Shown here in pieces: positions 1 through 12,400 of a stretch of 64,000 bases of DNA. The stretch is from Osmia lignaria lignaria (taxonomy: Eukaryota > Arthropoda > Insecta > Hymenoptera > Megachilidae). Positions within the stretch are counted from its first letter, which is position 1; each line of letters opens with the position of its first letter. The position numbers and the translations under genes are program-made. A model generated the notes under the pieces. The model made no database searches. It saw only the letters and a list, made by a program, of their open reading frames with translations, and had not been told where the DNA came from. Where the stretch lies: positions 1,862,501 through 1,926,500 of the forward strand of contig NC_135045.1 in NCBI RefSeq assembly GCF_051020975.1, given 5' to 3'.

Positions 1-473
1 CGGCGATAGCTGCCGAAGACTCGTCGGAAGAGGAGTGGACGTACACTTCTTCACGTGCGAACGACGTTTCGGAGCAACGGGAAACGAACGTGCTGGTGCG
101 TCTTGATTTTGGCGAATCGCAGTCGAACGACAACGAGCAGGAGAAAATGAAGAAAGCCGAGAAAGCAGTCCGTGAATCGGTCCTCGGTATGGCGAACGTC
201 GAGGAGACATCGAACGATACCGACGCGTCCTCTCGTCGCGAGAAGGACAGTGACGACGAAACGAAAAACGACAAGACGAGCATACAGAGGCTGATCAAGG
301 AGGTAGAGAAATTGGTAGGCGAGGAGAGGCGTACAGGAGCGTGCAAGACGTTCCCTCCGCTCATACTCGACGATAAGGGTATAACGAATAATCATCGTGC
401 CAAGTACGCTCGAATAAAGGAGTGGTTGAAATTGAACTCTGCTCGAGGACACGATGGACGATCCACGTCACAG
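1..473 (+). CDS. klar: klar exon A (window-edge partial)
   Basis: Codons start at position 3. The exon encodes an acidic, Ser-rich stretch, then a conserved-looking block IQRLIKEVEKLVGEERR followed by KYARIKEWLKLNSARG near its end. The donor is CAG|GTAGGT at 474 (phase 0). The true 5' end of the exon is outside the window. Confidence 0.88.
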
Positions 474-3400
474 GTAGGTTGCAATTATTGCTATTGTTGC
501 GGGGTGTGTATTGTTCGATGCTTTCCTTTTACATCGTAACGATGTGGGATCATTTTTGTATTTTTTTTTTTTCATTTTATTTATTCCCGAGTATAAGCTA
601 TTTCATGCAAATCGGAAGACGAAGTCGAAGGAAAGTGTGCCTCATTGTTCCTTTGAACAAAGTTTAATAGTTCTCTATTGTAAACCGTCTTTGTTCCTTT
701 TAATTTTAAATTAACGTTCGATAGTAGACATTGTTCTTGAAAATGTGAGAAAAGAGGGCGAAAGGATTGTTGCAATTTTTCGACGCGTCTGTCCTAAAGT
801 GAGATGAAGAGCTTTTAACGAGGCCTAAACTGAATTATAACGTTTCGTAACAATTGTAATGAACGGGAATTGCAGCCGTTGGATAGTTGCGATGCGAGCG
901 GCGAGTACACGACCGAAGAATCCGACGGGGAGAGGCAGTCGGTTTCGTCGGAGGATCTGCAGAGCAGTGTGGCAACGTATCGGCGATTCGAAGGTGCACT
1001 TGGCTGCACGTCTCAGTCGGTGTCGCAAGAGATATTCGACGAGGCTGAAAGGACGCCGATCAACGAGGCACATCCGATGCTGGACTCGAGCACGCCGAAA
1101 GTCGTGATGAGATCGAAACAGAAATCGAACGGTCCCAGACCGTGGAGTGTGTCGTGTATATCTCAGATCGGCAATAACGCGAATCTGAATCAAACGAACG
1201 ACCCGATTTCGCAATTCTCCATCTCCGAGACAGCGCTTCATCAATTGATCGCTACTCCACCGACCAAATCCGTGTCCTTAGATGCCACGTGAGTAATTTA
1301 CTTAGAATAATTTATGATACCTTCTTACTATGAATTTCTGGTGTCGATTACCGTCGTCTGTCGCACCAGTCAACGGGTTAAACTTAGTCTACGGTTACAG
1401 TGGAAGCGTAACGTAACCACCCTCGTAGAAATTTATTTATATCCATTCGTGGGAACAATAGATCATCAGAAAACGCTTTCGCTGTACCGGTAGTCTTAGC
1501 TGGATTTAAAAGTCAAAATTCTCTGACGATTCTCTTCTCCGTTTGCGTATCACAGAGGATCACGGAAGTCCTTCAACAACTCAACGTCCACGTTATTGGA
1601 GGAGTCGATCATTTGTCACGATGGCCGGGTGGTTCGAAACAGTTCGTTGCGTAGGAAAAAGAGCAGATTGCGCAAGAAGAACTTGGTAAGACCTGCTGTC
1701 CAATTTATATCACGAAAAATATCATTTTTTAAATGAAAGGTAGAAAAGAAGAAAACTCGTTTATAGGGCCGCAAAAGCGATTCCAGCTCGGAGGGTGTAA
1801 ACGCGAATCAATCCGCTGGTAGCGACGGTAGTTCGTCGAATCAGCAACGTTCGCCACGGAAAATGAGCGGAAGCCGCGGTATACGTACGATCTCGAGAGA
1901 TTGCCACGGTCGTTTGACCACCCTCGTGAAATCCGGTTCGTTCTCCGGGTGCACGTCGCATCAGCAGTTTTCCACGGAGAGGACGATCGTCAGCGACCCG
2001 ACTCCACCGTTCCGGTTACCTTGCTGTACCTCGGTCGCTTCCACGTCCGAGACCGAGCCCGAAGAGCAACGTAATTGCACGCGAAGCTGTTTCACCTACG
2101 ACGAGAATCTGTTGGATACCGTTCTGAGCAACAAGGAGCTGTGCAACCAGCAACTGAACGTGGACAGCGACGTAGAGATGAACAGCCTCGGGAACAACTC
2201 GTTCTCCGAGCAGGCTTGGGATAATTACCAGGTAAACGCGTTTAATCCTTAAACATCGGAATACTACTGTCAATAAATGTCACTGCGTTGCCATCAACTT
2301 GAATTGATGGTATCAACTACGTTTTATTGAGCAAACCGTTAGGGTTGCAATGTTGAATACCAGTATCTTTGCAAACTTGTTCGCTTCGATATTAAATTGA
2401 ATTTATAAATATAAATTTCAACAATAGTCCTGCTTCCTGACCTCTTCGAGAAAATTTCATAACCAATAACTGACTTTTAAGTTGTTCTCTATTTTCGATA
2501 GGAAAAATATATGAGCGAGCCGTACAGCGAAGCACCCGACGTAGAAACAGCACGAAGATTGTTGGACTTTGGAGACGATTACCGAAACTTCCTCGACAGT
2601 CAATCCGACTGTGCATCCAGTATGAGTGCAGTTCCAACTAGCTCCCCGCTGCCTAGAAGTCGTATGCATCATGTACGTTCCATTCTATTCTTCTTACTCG
2701 ATCAGGTGTCCATATTCTTTTTATGATGCCACCAATTTCCAACGTGTTCAATTCTGTCAATATTTTTTCTTTTTTTTCTTTTTTTCAACAAACGTACTAA
2801 AGTCTCGTAGTATTCAAAGTAGTAGGTTGTAACAAGGATCGTTGCTTGCGTGTATCGCTGTGGATAGAATGTAATTCCTCTGCAGCAAATAAAACTTTTC
2901 ATCCTGTGTGTTCAGACGTGAAACGTCATTTGAGTGTTTGCAATAAACTCATTTTTACCTTGTAAACCTTGCGACCGAATTATTACCTTGTACCAGATTC
3001 GACCACGTACACCTTTCTGTAACACCTTTGTATACACACACCAGACGTGTAAATTGTTAATAACTTTCGCTTCTTATCATCCCGGCTACAACGTGGCGCA
3101 CAACGATTATTTATTATCATTTTTCAGTTCCTGTAGCTTGATATCTCGAAAAGAAATTTCCTTTCACCGCGATGACACTGTAGCGAATCTCTTCGTCTGT
3201 TATCGAGACTTAGCTTGAGACGAACGCGTCTCTGCGATGATATCTTAACGAGGGTAAACGATGTAATTACAGATACAGTCGCTGCCAAAACTATTTTAGT
3301 GGAGCAAGATGGTTTGATGACAATGTACAAGTCACTGTGCAACGCGTTTCTATCAAAATCCCTGACACCGTATCAACATTTTGCTGATTGTATATTTTAT

Positions 3401-6400
3401 TGGTTCAATTATTTCTAGTTTGTACACATAGGAAGATTAATTTCTTATCTTGACATTGATAAGTCTTAAATAGCTATGATAAATAGGTCTGGAAAAATTG
3501 TTCTACTTTGATTGAAACAGATTTTGAGCACCGCTGGCAGACTAAAGCATCGTTAGCTTCTCTTTGTTCTGTTTCGGTATCTTTCGACCAGTGGTACGCA
3601 ACCACCTTGTTACAAATTTTTCAACGCATCGATGATCGCAGTAAAAATTAATTCCTAGCCAATTATTTTCTAGCGGAACTACCATAAAATGACAAATTTG
3701 TTTCAGGAGATAGTCGATACGACGGAAGACAGCGACAGCGACGTAGAGGATATCCGGAACGTGGTTGAAAAATCACAATCTCAGTTGACCCTCGCTGAAA
3801 ATCTGTTCGCGAGGGCGAACAATGGAACGATGCCGGAGGATTGCGTACGTATGATAATGTTTTTGACTTGGTGTTTGGTGGTGAGAAAACTGTACAAATT
3901 GTTCAAGGGCTGGATAAAAAGCGTGAACAAATTCGCTTCTATTCTCTATCGCAGAATCGTTTCGACGGGTGTCAGTATTGTACGCATGTGTGAGCGCATG
4001 AAATATTTCTTTTTCAGCTTGGCGTCGTTACCACGCGGTTACAAAAAGTCTGATTAGTTACGCTTTCATTTCTGCTTCTTCTGTGCTTTTAACTTTCAAT
4101 TTGTGTGATTATTCTAGTTTATAGGCTGCTTTGTTTTTTTGCGTTTACCGAACTTTGTAGAATGACTACGGTAAAGTATGCTTTAATTTGTGGTATTATG
4201 CTTTTTAATCGTTATAATTCTTCTTCTTTTATTAAATCGTTTTAATGACGACGCGGTTGCTAAATGTTAGATGTGTAAGGGCTGAATTTACGTGTTCACA
4301 TGTATAACGTATGCAGAACGAGTGTATATACAATGTATATTATTTTAATACGAAACTCGAAGCTTATTATGTTGTAGGTTTATAAATAAAATTATATATA
4401 TTTATGATGCAAAATTTTCCATTCGTATCCTTCGTATCTGGCAAATTACAGGCATACAAAATTTTAGCAGTGTACCGTAATAAAAAACTTATTGCAGTAT
4501 AAAACGAACGGGTACTTTCTTTACAACTAAATGTTAAACAAACATTTAACGGGAAATAATTACTTTAGAGAAGAATAAAAATGGTTCTGTAGCAATATTT
4601 GCTTGCATGTCTAGCATTGCTTTGTCCTTGTTTCTTGCTTTCGCAATGTACACGAATATCGCAGAGGTAAACATTCGCTCGAGCACGCGCTTGTGTTTCT
4701 CGCTCGAATCGCAGCCAGTTTCGTGTTGTCCTTTGGAAGGATACCTTCGCTCTGAAATTGACGCTGAGACGGTGCTTCCGAAAGACGGGATACAAGGTAC
4801 GCTTGTAGAATTCCAAGGCTTTTTGGTAATTATACTTGGTAAATGTCTACAATTAGACAATTAGACAATTAGACAACGAGAAATCAATTGAAAAGAGGTA
4901 AATTCTATGTATTTTTGCCCCCCGAATCCAAAACCATAAAACTTGGGGGTAGTTTGTATTTATTAAGATATTGTGGTAAATATTGACATAAAATCATTAT
5001 TTTCAAAAGTTAATGACTTTTTGGGGTAGACAATACTTTTAAAACGTGTCACTAACCTACATAAGTTAGATTAGGTTATCAGAAAAAATATAACATATAT
5101 ACCTCGCGTCAAAAGCTTGACCAGTCAACAATAGTCTCCTTGCTCAGTTCTAATTCCTGTTCATAGAATGCACAGCGCGAAGGACGCAATATGAGAAAAT
5201 ATCCAATAAAACGGGCAATGGTCGTGATATCAAGATTAGAATTGAATTTTAAGTTATTCTTTTCAAGAAGACTATTGTTGACTGGTCAAGTTTTTGCCGT
5301 GAGGTAAGTTATATTTTTTCTGATAACCTAACCTAACTTATGTATCTTAAAAAATACAAGCGACCCCCAAATTTTATCAACAGTTTTGGATTCGAGGGGC
5401 AAAAACACATAGAATTTACTTTCGATTAATTTCTCGTTGGGGTCCTAATTGTAGACATTTACCTTATACTTTTAGTATACAAGGTTTTTCAAAGATGGAG
5501 GATCGTTTTCGATACACGCTGAATTCCCTGCTTTGGTCAAACTTATATTTTTTCTCATTGTCATTGAAACACATTGTATACTGTTCCATGCTTTTTCTTT
5601 TTATTGCTTTACTGACGATGGTCTTAATAAGATTCAGTATTTTATTTTAATTAAGCTTTGACGTAGGTAATAATTAAAAGAAACCTATAAATATTAGATG
5701 GATGCAAAAAATTTGTCGCTATTAGCATCAACACAGTTTTCTAATAAAATGGCATACTGGTTTAAAAAAATGTTGTTTTTCATTTCGCATTCGAAATTCT
5801 GTCTTGCATCAATTGCTTTAATAATGCTATAGTAATGATATTTTAAATTCAGTTCAAGAGATAATTGGTTTGGTGTTGATTCTTGTGTGACGCTTTACAA
5901 ATAATATCTTATCTCGAAACTGAATGGCTGTAACATTGAAATTACTGACTTTTGATGTTTGTGTTTGTAGACGGAAGTGGAGTGCGCGTGTAGGGAAAAT
6001 TTACGGTGCCTTCACGCGTTATTGGAGTCGGTCAGCAATTCGTTCAGAAGCGAAAAGTACATGAAACAAGTTCGTGGTAAGTACAATAATCAAATTCAAC
6101 GTCGTTCATTCGCTATTTCGTTGTCGTACATGACCGCCGTTTTAGTTACCGCTCTCAGCGGTCTTGTCTTTATACTTCTTTCATAACTTTATTTTCTTTC
6201 CTCATCGTTCGATACAGAGAAACGATTATCCTTGTATCGAGCGATTGTTTCATTCGTTTCAACTGCATTTGTCCACGATACTTTCAATTTAGAAGCGTTC
6301 ATTTTAAATCTGAAAGTCTAGCCTGAATCGGTGCAACAAATCATTGATTTTTATCCAGCTGAATTGCACGTGACGTCGTCGATTCTTGATATTTCATTAT

Positions 6401-9400
6401 GAAGAATACCGACGAAAATTGTACTTGTATAAATAATCGTAAGAGTGGTAACTGACGGAGATCTTGTTCGTTTAGATCTAGTTAAACATTTCACGAACTA
6501 GCGTGTGTAAATAATTACTTTTGTAAGTGATTTACGAAGACTGATATGCAAGTATTAGCATGATACAAATATAAATTTTCTCTGTCGATGGACTGAAAAT
6601 ATATTCTTTGAGACGCGATGGTTTCGTTATAAAAATTTCAATTTAAAATTCTTGCTTTGAAATTTTTATAACACGCTTGTAATTTATCTCCGGTATTTTG
6701 TTCGAAGTGCCAGTGAATAGATTTGGGTGTTCGAAGTTCGAAACGTAAGAATGAGAAATTGTTTGAACGTGGCTTGCGCACAGAAACATGTATAATACAA
6801 GAATCTTTGTAATTTAGCACATACATATATATGAATGGACGTGTAAGGGACAATGGTAGACGAACGATCTTGGAATTGAAAAGAGATGAAAAAATTCCTT
6901 CGTGAGAAATTTTTCCATTTTCATTCATTCGCAAAGTTGCTCGTTCTCCACTAATTGTCCTTTGCTTTAGCCATAAGTTATCTGCATGCTGAGTGATGAA
7001 TTATTTTGCACACGCTGATGTCCGTTTCCGGTTGAACGTGACCTAGATAAATAAATAAGTTAAGCATCGTTTTATACGTAGTGTAGATTTCTTTAGAATG
7101 TTGCTTTTGAAGTAATGCATACAATTTTTTTTCTCTTCTTCCTTTGCAAGATATTTTGCATGACGTGAAATCATTGTTGAAAGGAATTTTTATTATCTGT
7201 CTCGTTGAGAAACTTCATTTAAAACGGTTATTAGTATTAACGTTGTTGTGTATTAGCTTTACTTGATACAGTAATTAAAATAAAAGAATTGCGTGACGGA
7301 AACCGCGAATTGTATATTACAAGTATATTTTTTACTCGGTTCTTTCCTTGTTATTTTTGCCTGGTTACAAATGTAGCATCGTTTTTAGAGTATTTCTCAT
7401 TTTTAGTTGACTTTTGTATAAGTTCATTGTAATTATTATATAATAAACACTGCTTTGTTGTGGCTTCTTACTAATTATTCTCTTGTTTCTATCTATTTTT
7501 TTTCGTGTATACCTACAGGTGTTATTTTGATCATTAGATCGTTGCGTTGAAATTTGGAAAACTTAGAATAATTAGTAATTTCAGTAGGATAAGAAATATG
7601 TATATGATAAATCCATCGAGTTTCATTAATGAACCTATTCTCTGATTTTCTAAAGAAATTTATAGAATCCGGTTTAATTATTTTCGTTATACATATTTCT
7701 CCCAATTAGACCGAGTTCTTCGTTTGCATTAATTACAAGTTGATTTTCTGTAACATTAACTAGCTTGCAGCATGAAATTTTCAAACATTTATTCGTTATC
7801 AAAAGAAGGAATTTCCTTAATTGCTAGAACAAGTAGACCTGATACACAGGGAAAGTAAGTGGGTTTCTCCATTTCTTTATCATTTATTATAGTCTACCAC
7901 TTCGTTTAGACAGATTTAAAAATTATTCATTTCCAATATGCAATTGGTAAGTAAAATCACAGATAATCGAGCGTATAAAAACGCGTCCTCTTCCTTCGAA
8001 CCACTCAATCGAGTCTCGCGAGTCTGCAAATCCGGAAGCGCGTGCAAGAAGCAACCGATTCATCCGTCCACCGTCCATTAAACAAACGTTGAACCCCGTT
8101 CTCGTCCGGTGTGCCTGAATTTTTCCCCACGATTATCTCGCAAAAGAATAAAACCGCTGAATGGAAGCGCGATTAGTCCGGTCGATTCTTCCGGTTCACT
8201 CGCGGCGATAATCCGGACGTCGCGTCGTGTGGGTGCATTGAGGCGCGTAGGAGGACGACGTGCACCTTCGGATCTCACCTTATAAGAAGCAGAACGAGTC
8301 GACGGAATCGCACGAACACGTTGCTCGGCCGTTCTCGTCCTGTTCGTCGGCGGGATAGCAAAGAGAATCGTCCATCCGCGTGTACCCGCTCAGTGAGCTG
8401 GTTTTCCTATCGCGAGAAACCGCGCCGTCGCGGACTCAGCTGATCCTTCGAACAGCACGCGCCAGTTGACGTTCTGTAATGCTTCTGTAAACACACGTTC
8501 CCTCGACTCTTCTTAGATTGCGAATTCAAAGATTTTCCATTCATTTCGATTTTTTTTTTTTAATTAGAAAACGTTTTAATATCTAACGCTTCGATCGTGA
8601 AAATTAGACATTGTGTAATAAATACACTTGGAAATTAATTATTTTAAGAACTGAGAATTTTCTGAGTGTTTCGTGTCGTTGCGAAGTATTTGAATTGAAA
8701 AGTGGCGAGAGAAATGTAGGATAATTCTGGTAATAAGAAAATCACGAGCAATCAAGGATCGGCTATTTATCGGTAGTGCGTAATTAAACGATTTATCGTC
8801 GTATACGTTCGATAGTGCGTTCGTATATTCCGTACCGTTGAAGCGAGTGGACTTCTCGAACGTCGCAATTAGTGTACTAAATTAGAGAACAGTTAACCGC
8901 GATGATGTTTGAAAAAGCAGAGAACAGTGTCGGGAAAGATACACAGAATACCTGTTACGCGTATCAGGAGATTATCACGAAGGATCAACCGGATGGTGCC
9001 TGTACGTACCCCTTTATGTTGAATCCTCCAACCATAAATCCTTTTGTTGCTTCGAAATTACTCAAACTATTTCGTCAAAATCCAGATAATAGAGAAGCGA
9101 AGGAATTACTAGTTGAAACTGGAACGTTTGAAAATTTCTCGCGAATTTTAACGATCTTCCGCCGACATAAATATTTAAAGGAAACTTACGTAGAAGAAAC
9201 TATTTCGAAATAACGATGTCGGTTCGGAGTCTGACATCATCCCGGAAGATAACTTGGTATTCTTCTCAATCGGTGTTCCGTTACCTGTCAAATCGATCGC
9301 TCGTGCTCTTTTTCATCGATAGCGCGAGATCTCCCAGGACGCGATTAATCTTCTCCGAGGTAGCAAAGAAAAATTCCTCTTCCCTTCTTATTTAACTATC

Positions 9401-12400
9401 CGATTGTAACGGATCAAAACGCTGCTCGCGATAAAAACTGGTTAATAGTAGCGTGAATAGAAAAAAAAAGGATGACGCGAGTATCATGAAATATTGTTTA
9501 TCGATTCGTATCTATCTTCGTGTTTATTGCTATTTCTTATGTTTTCTTAATCCGTTTAATCCGTAACTGATACGGTGATGATGGCATCAAATCGTATCTT
9601 CTATTTATTACGTCGTTCACAATTCACCATTGTACACTGCCAGAAGAGGAACGTGAATTCACGGTTAATTTTATCGCACGCCTCATTCTGACATAATTCA
9701 CGCTGTTTACGTCAATTATCAGCCTTGAAATAAATTTGCACGCTCGTGTGAGTGCATTTTATCTGACCGTGTCATATTTTTGAAAAATTCGGATTCTTTA
9801 ACTGTTATCAAAGAAAAATTGAATCGGGTCATGCGATCTGTTTCTAGTTCAAAGTCACCGACGTGCCAAGTTTTATTAATAGAAATTCAACTGGGAGCAC
9901 AGTCATTTCAAGTTCTAATACACATTTTATTTCTCTAATTTTCTGCTTTCTCATCTTCCTCGTCGAAGTCACAGAATCCAAAGAAACGGTGTTCCATTTG
10001 AACCCAACACAGAGTCACGAAAGCAAAGACACAGATGTGCCCGGATAAAATAAAATAGAAAGCACGATAGAACACAATCGTCCCGGTAACTGTTTCTCCG
10101 TCGTCCAAGATCCGATAGAAACTTTAGAAGGTGGTTGATTAACGAGCTTGCATTCATTCTCGCGTTAACGTTGACCTGTTTTAACGTGGTCGCTTTCATA
10201 ACACTGCTCGCTCGTGTGGGTGTATAATGTACGCGTATACGTCGATGCTACGTACAATTATGGCCCGGCTAATTGCATTATCTAGCTTGCAAATGTGTGA
10301 AACTTGAACGTTACCGCTCGTACATTCGACGCGCGCATCGCGTCCAACTATGTTACCTGATTAACCAAACTGAATTATCATATTGGCAGGAATTATGTAA
10401 GTTACCCGTGACAGATCGATAGGAAAGCTGTCGATATTGATTCGAGCTACGAGTTGCGAATAAATTATAAGGTCATCTTATACGTAACGACGTTAGAATA
10501 ATTAGCTGCAATCTCTGCTTTAATCAAAAGAAATACCAGTCTGATCATTCGATTTTAATATTTCACTCGTTGCCTTGTGATTTTCTTTAAATAAAAAGAA
10601 AATTAAGAACGCTATCAGTCATGGATTCACACGCTAGTTTAATGATACCAGAGTTCATTAGATTAAACGATACCTAAATTTACGAGTATCCTACTGGACA
10701 AGAATCACTACCGTCCAATACGTATTATTACTACTTTCTCGGAACGGGTTTCAACATTTATCACGCCATAGAAAGGTGCTGTCGTGGTTCCATAACGCTA
10801 ACAAGCGCGTTATAACGATTAATTAACACCCATGGTTAAAGAAAATGCTGGAACTTGTGTACCTCTTCTTCGATCAACACGTCTCAATTCAGTAAACGAT
10901 AACACTCGATTCGAACGGTATCGGTGTATTTCTATTCCTCTTACAAAAATTTACCTCGTTTAGATTGCAACTATTCATTAATCTTCTCCCTGTCCAAGTG
11001 ATCCGGCAATTAGCTCAATTTAGATAGTATTATATCTTGTACCGAAAAAGAATTATTTGCTTAGATGAAAATCCTGCGGAACGTGATTTAATTCCCAGCC
11101 TCGGGAAACGGTACATAATAACAGAGTCGTTTTAAATGATCCACTAGCTGGCTCAATTTCCTGGCGAATGTGTAAAATAATTGCACGTATCGTCGAGAAG
11201 ATTACGCGCAAAGATTGAGGCTTATTTCAAGTTTCGTTTTAGTTTATTAATAACGCAGAATCGTGGATTGCGCTTATTAATAAAAATATCTGCATAGAGA
11301 TCTCTGTATACAGGATGTTCCATTTTATAAAATAATTTTTGATTTCTTTGAATTTTAACCCTTAAATTTAAATTTAATTTTTAATCCTCTTTTTTTCGAT
11401 AAAAAAAAATTTTCCTTCGCTCGATTAACTTAAAATACTCGCGCCTGAAAACTATCATTTTGAATGTATTGCTTTTGAGACAGCCCGTATAGCGGCTACC
11501 AATTTCTGCTCTACTGAGCGTAATCGTTCGACCGTGATAATATAGGATGTATATTACATGTAATACACGATACGTCTTGCTACGCCGGCCGCAATTATTC
11601 CGCACATTCTCCATCATTTCCTGTAGGTCAGTGTGAAATTCATTGCTTTCCATCGTTGATGTTTTCCGACATGTGTCGTTTGTTCTTTTTTTTATCCTGC
11701 ACCAGATGTGCCTGTCCTCGGAAACGTTTGTCAATGAGCATGTTCCCGTAACGATATCCTTTGTCCCTCGCATGAACCCAATGGTTATATTTTGTGCGTT
11801 TAATTAACAGAACGAGCTCTTTTTTTGACCGTTGCGCAGGATGTCTGTAATGAAAGATTCGTCGTTGGGTACGGAGAAATTTGATGGGATAAGGAAGTCG
11901 AAGGTGTAATTTTCTAGAGTATAATTATTAAAAACAAAATAAGCTATCGAGGATCTAGGCTCTCTTTAATGCATCATTTAATCGGTGAACAGGAATTTTA
12001 TCGCGCAAAAAACATGATCCGTGAAAGGATGAAAATGTTAAAAGCATTCTTTTGTTTCAACGACCAGTAGAATCCGACTGGTTTTTACCATTTCAACGGA
12101 ATTCGAGATTTCACTTGATAAGTACAGTTCGTTGCACAGCGGTTTTTGTGAACCATCCGTGACAAAGTGAAAGTTGTTTTTTTCCAAGAAAACCGTGAAA
12201 ATCTCGGAGCAAGGATTTTCTCGTCGTTCTAGAAATCTAATATGGAGATGTCTGGGGAAAAACGTGACGGGCCTTAGGAGCCATTTTCAGTGATACATTT
12301 CGCAATTGCTAATTGGGATACAAATTAATTCCAAAAAAACAGACACACCATTCTGAATACTTGTTCCAATTTTTATTTTCTTATCATAATTACAAGTTAC

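Noticed and set aside
2819..2831. 13-base match to the let-7 mature sequence (GTAGTAGGTTGTA)
   Set aside because: The let-7 5' seed end is not preserved and I found no pairing arm within 80 bp on either side to form a precursor hairpin. A 13-base match can arise by chance.
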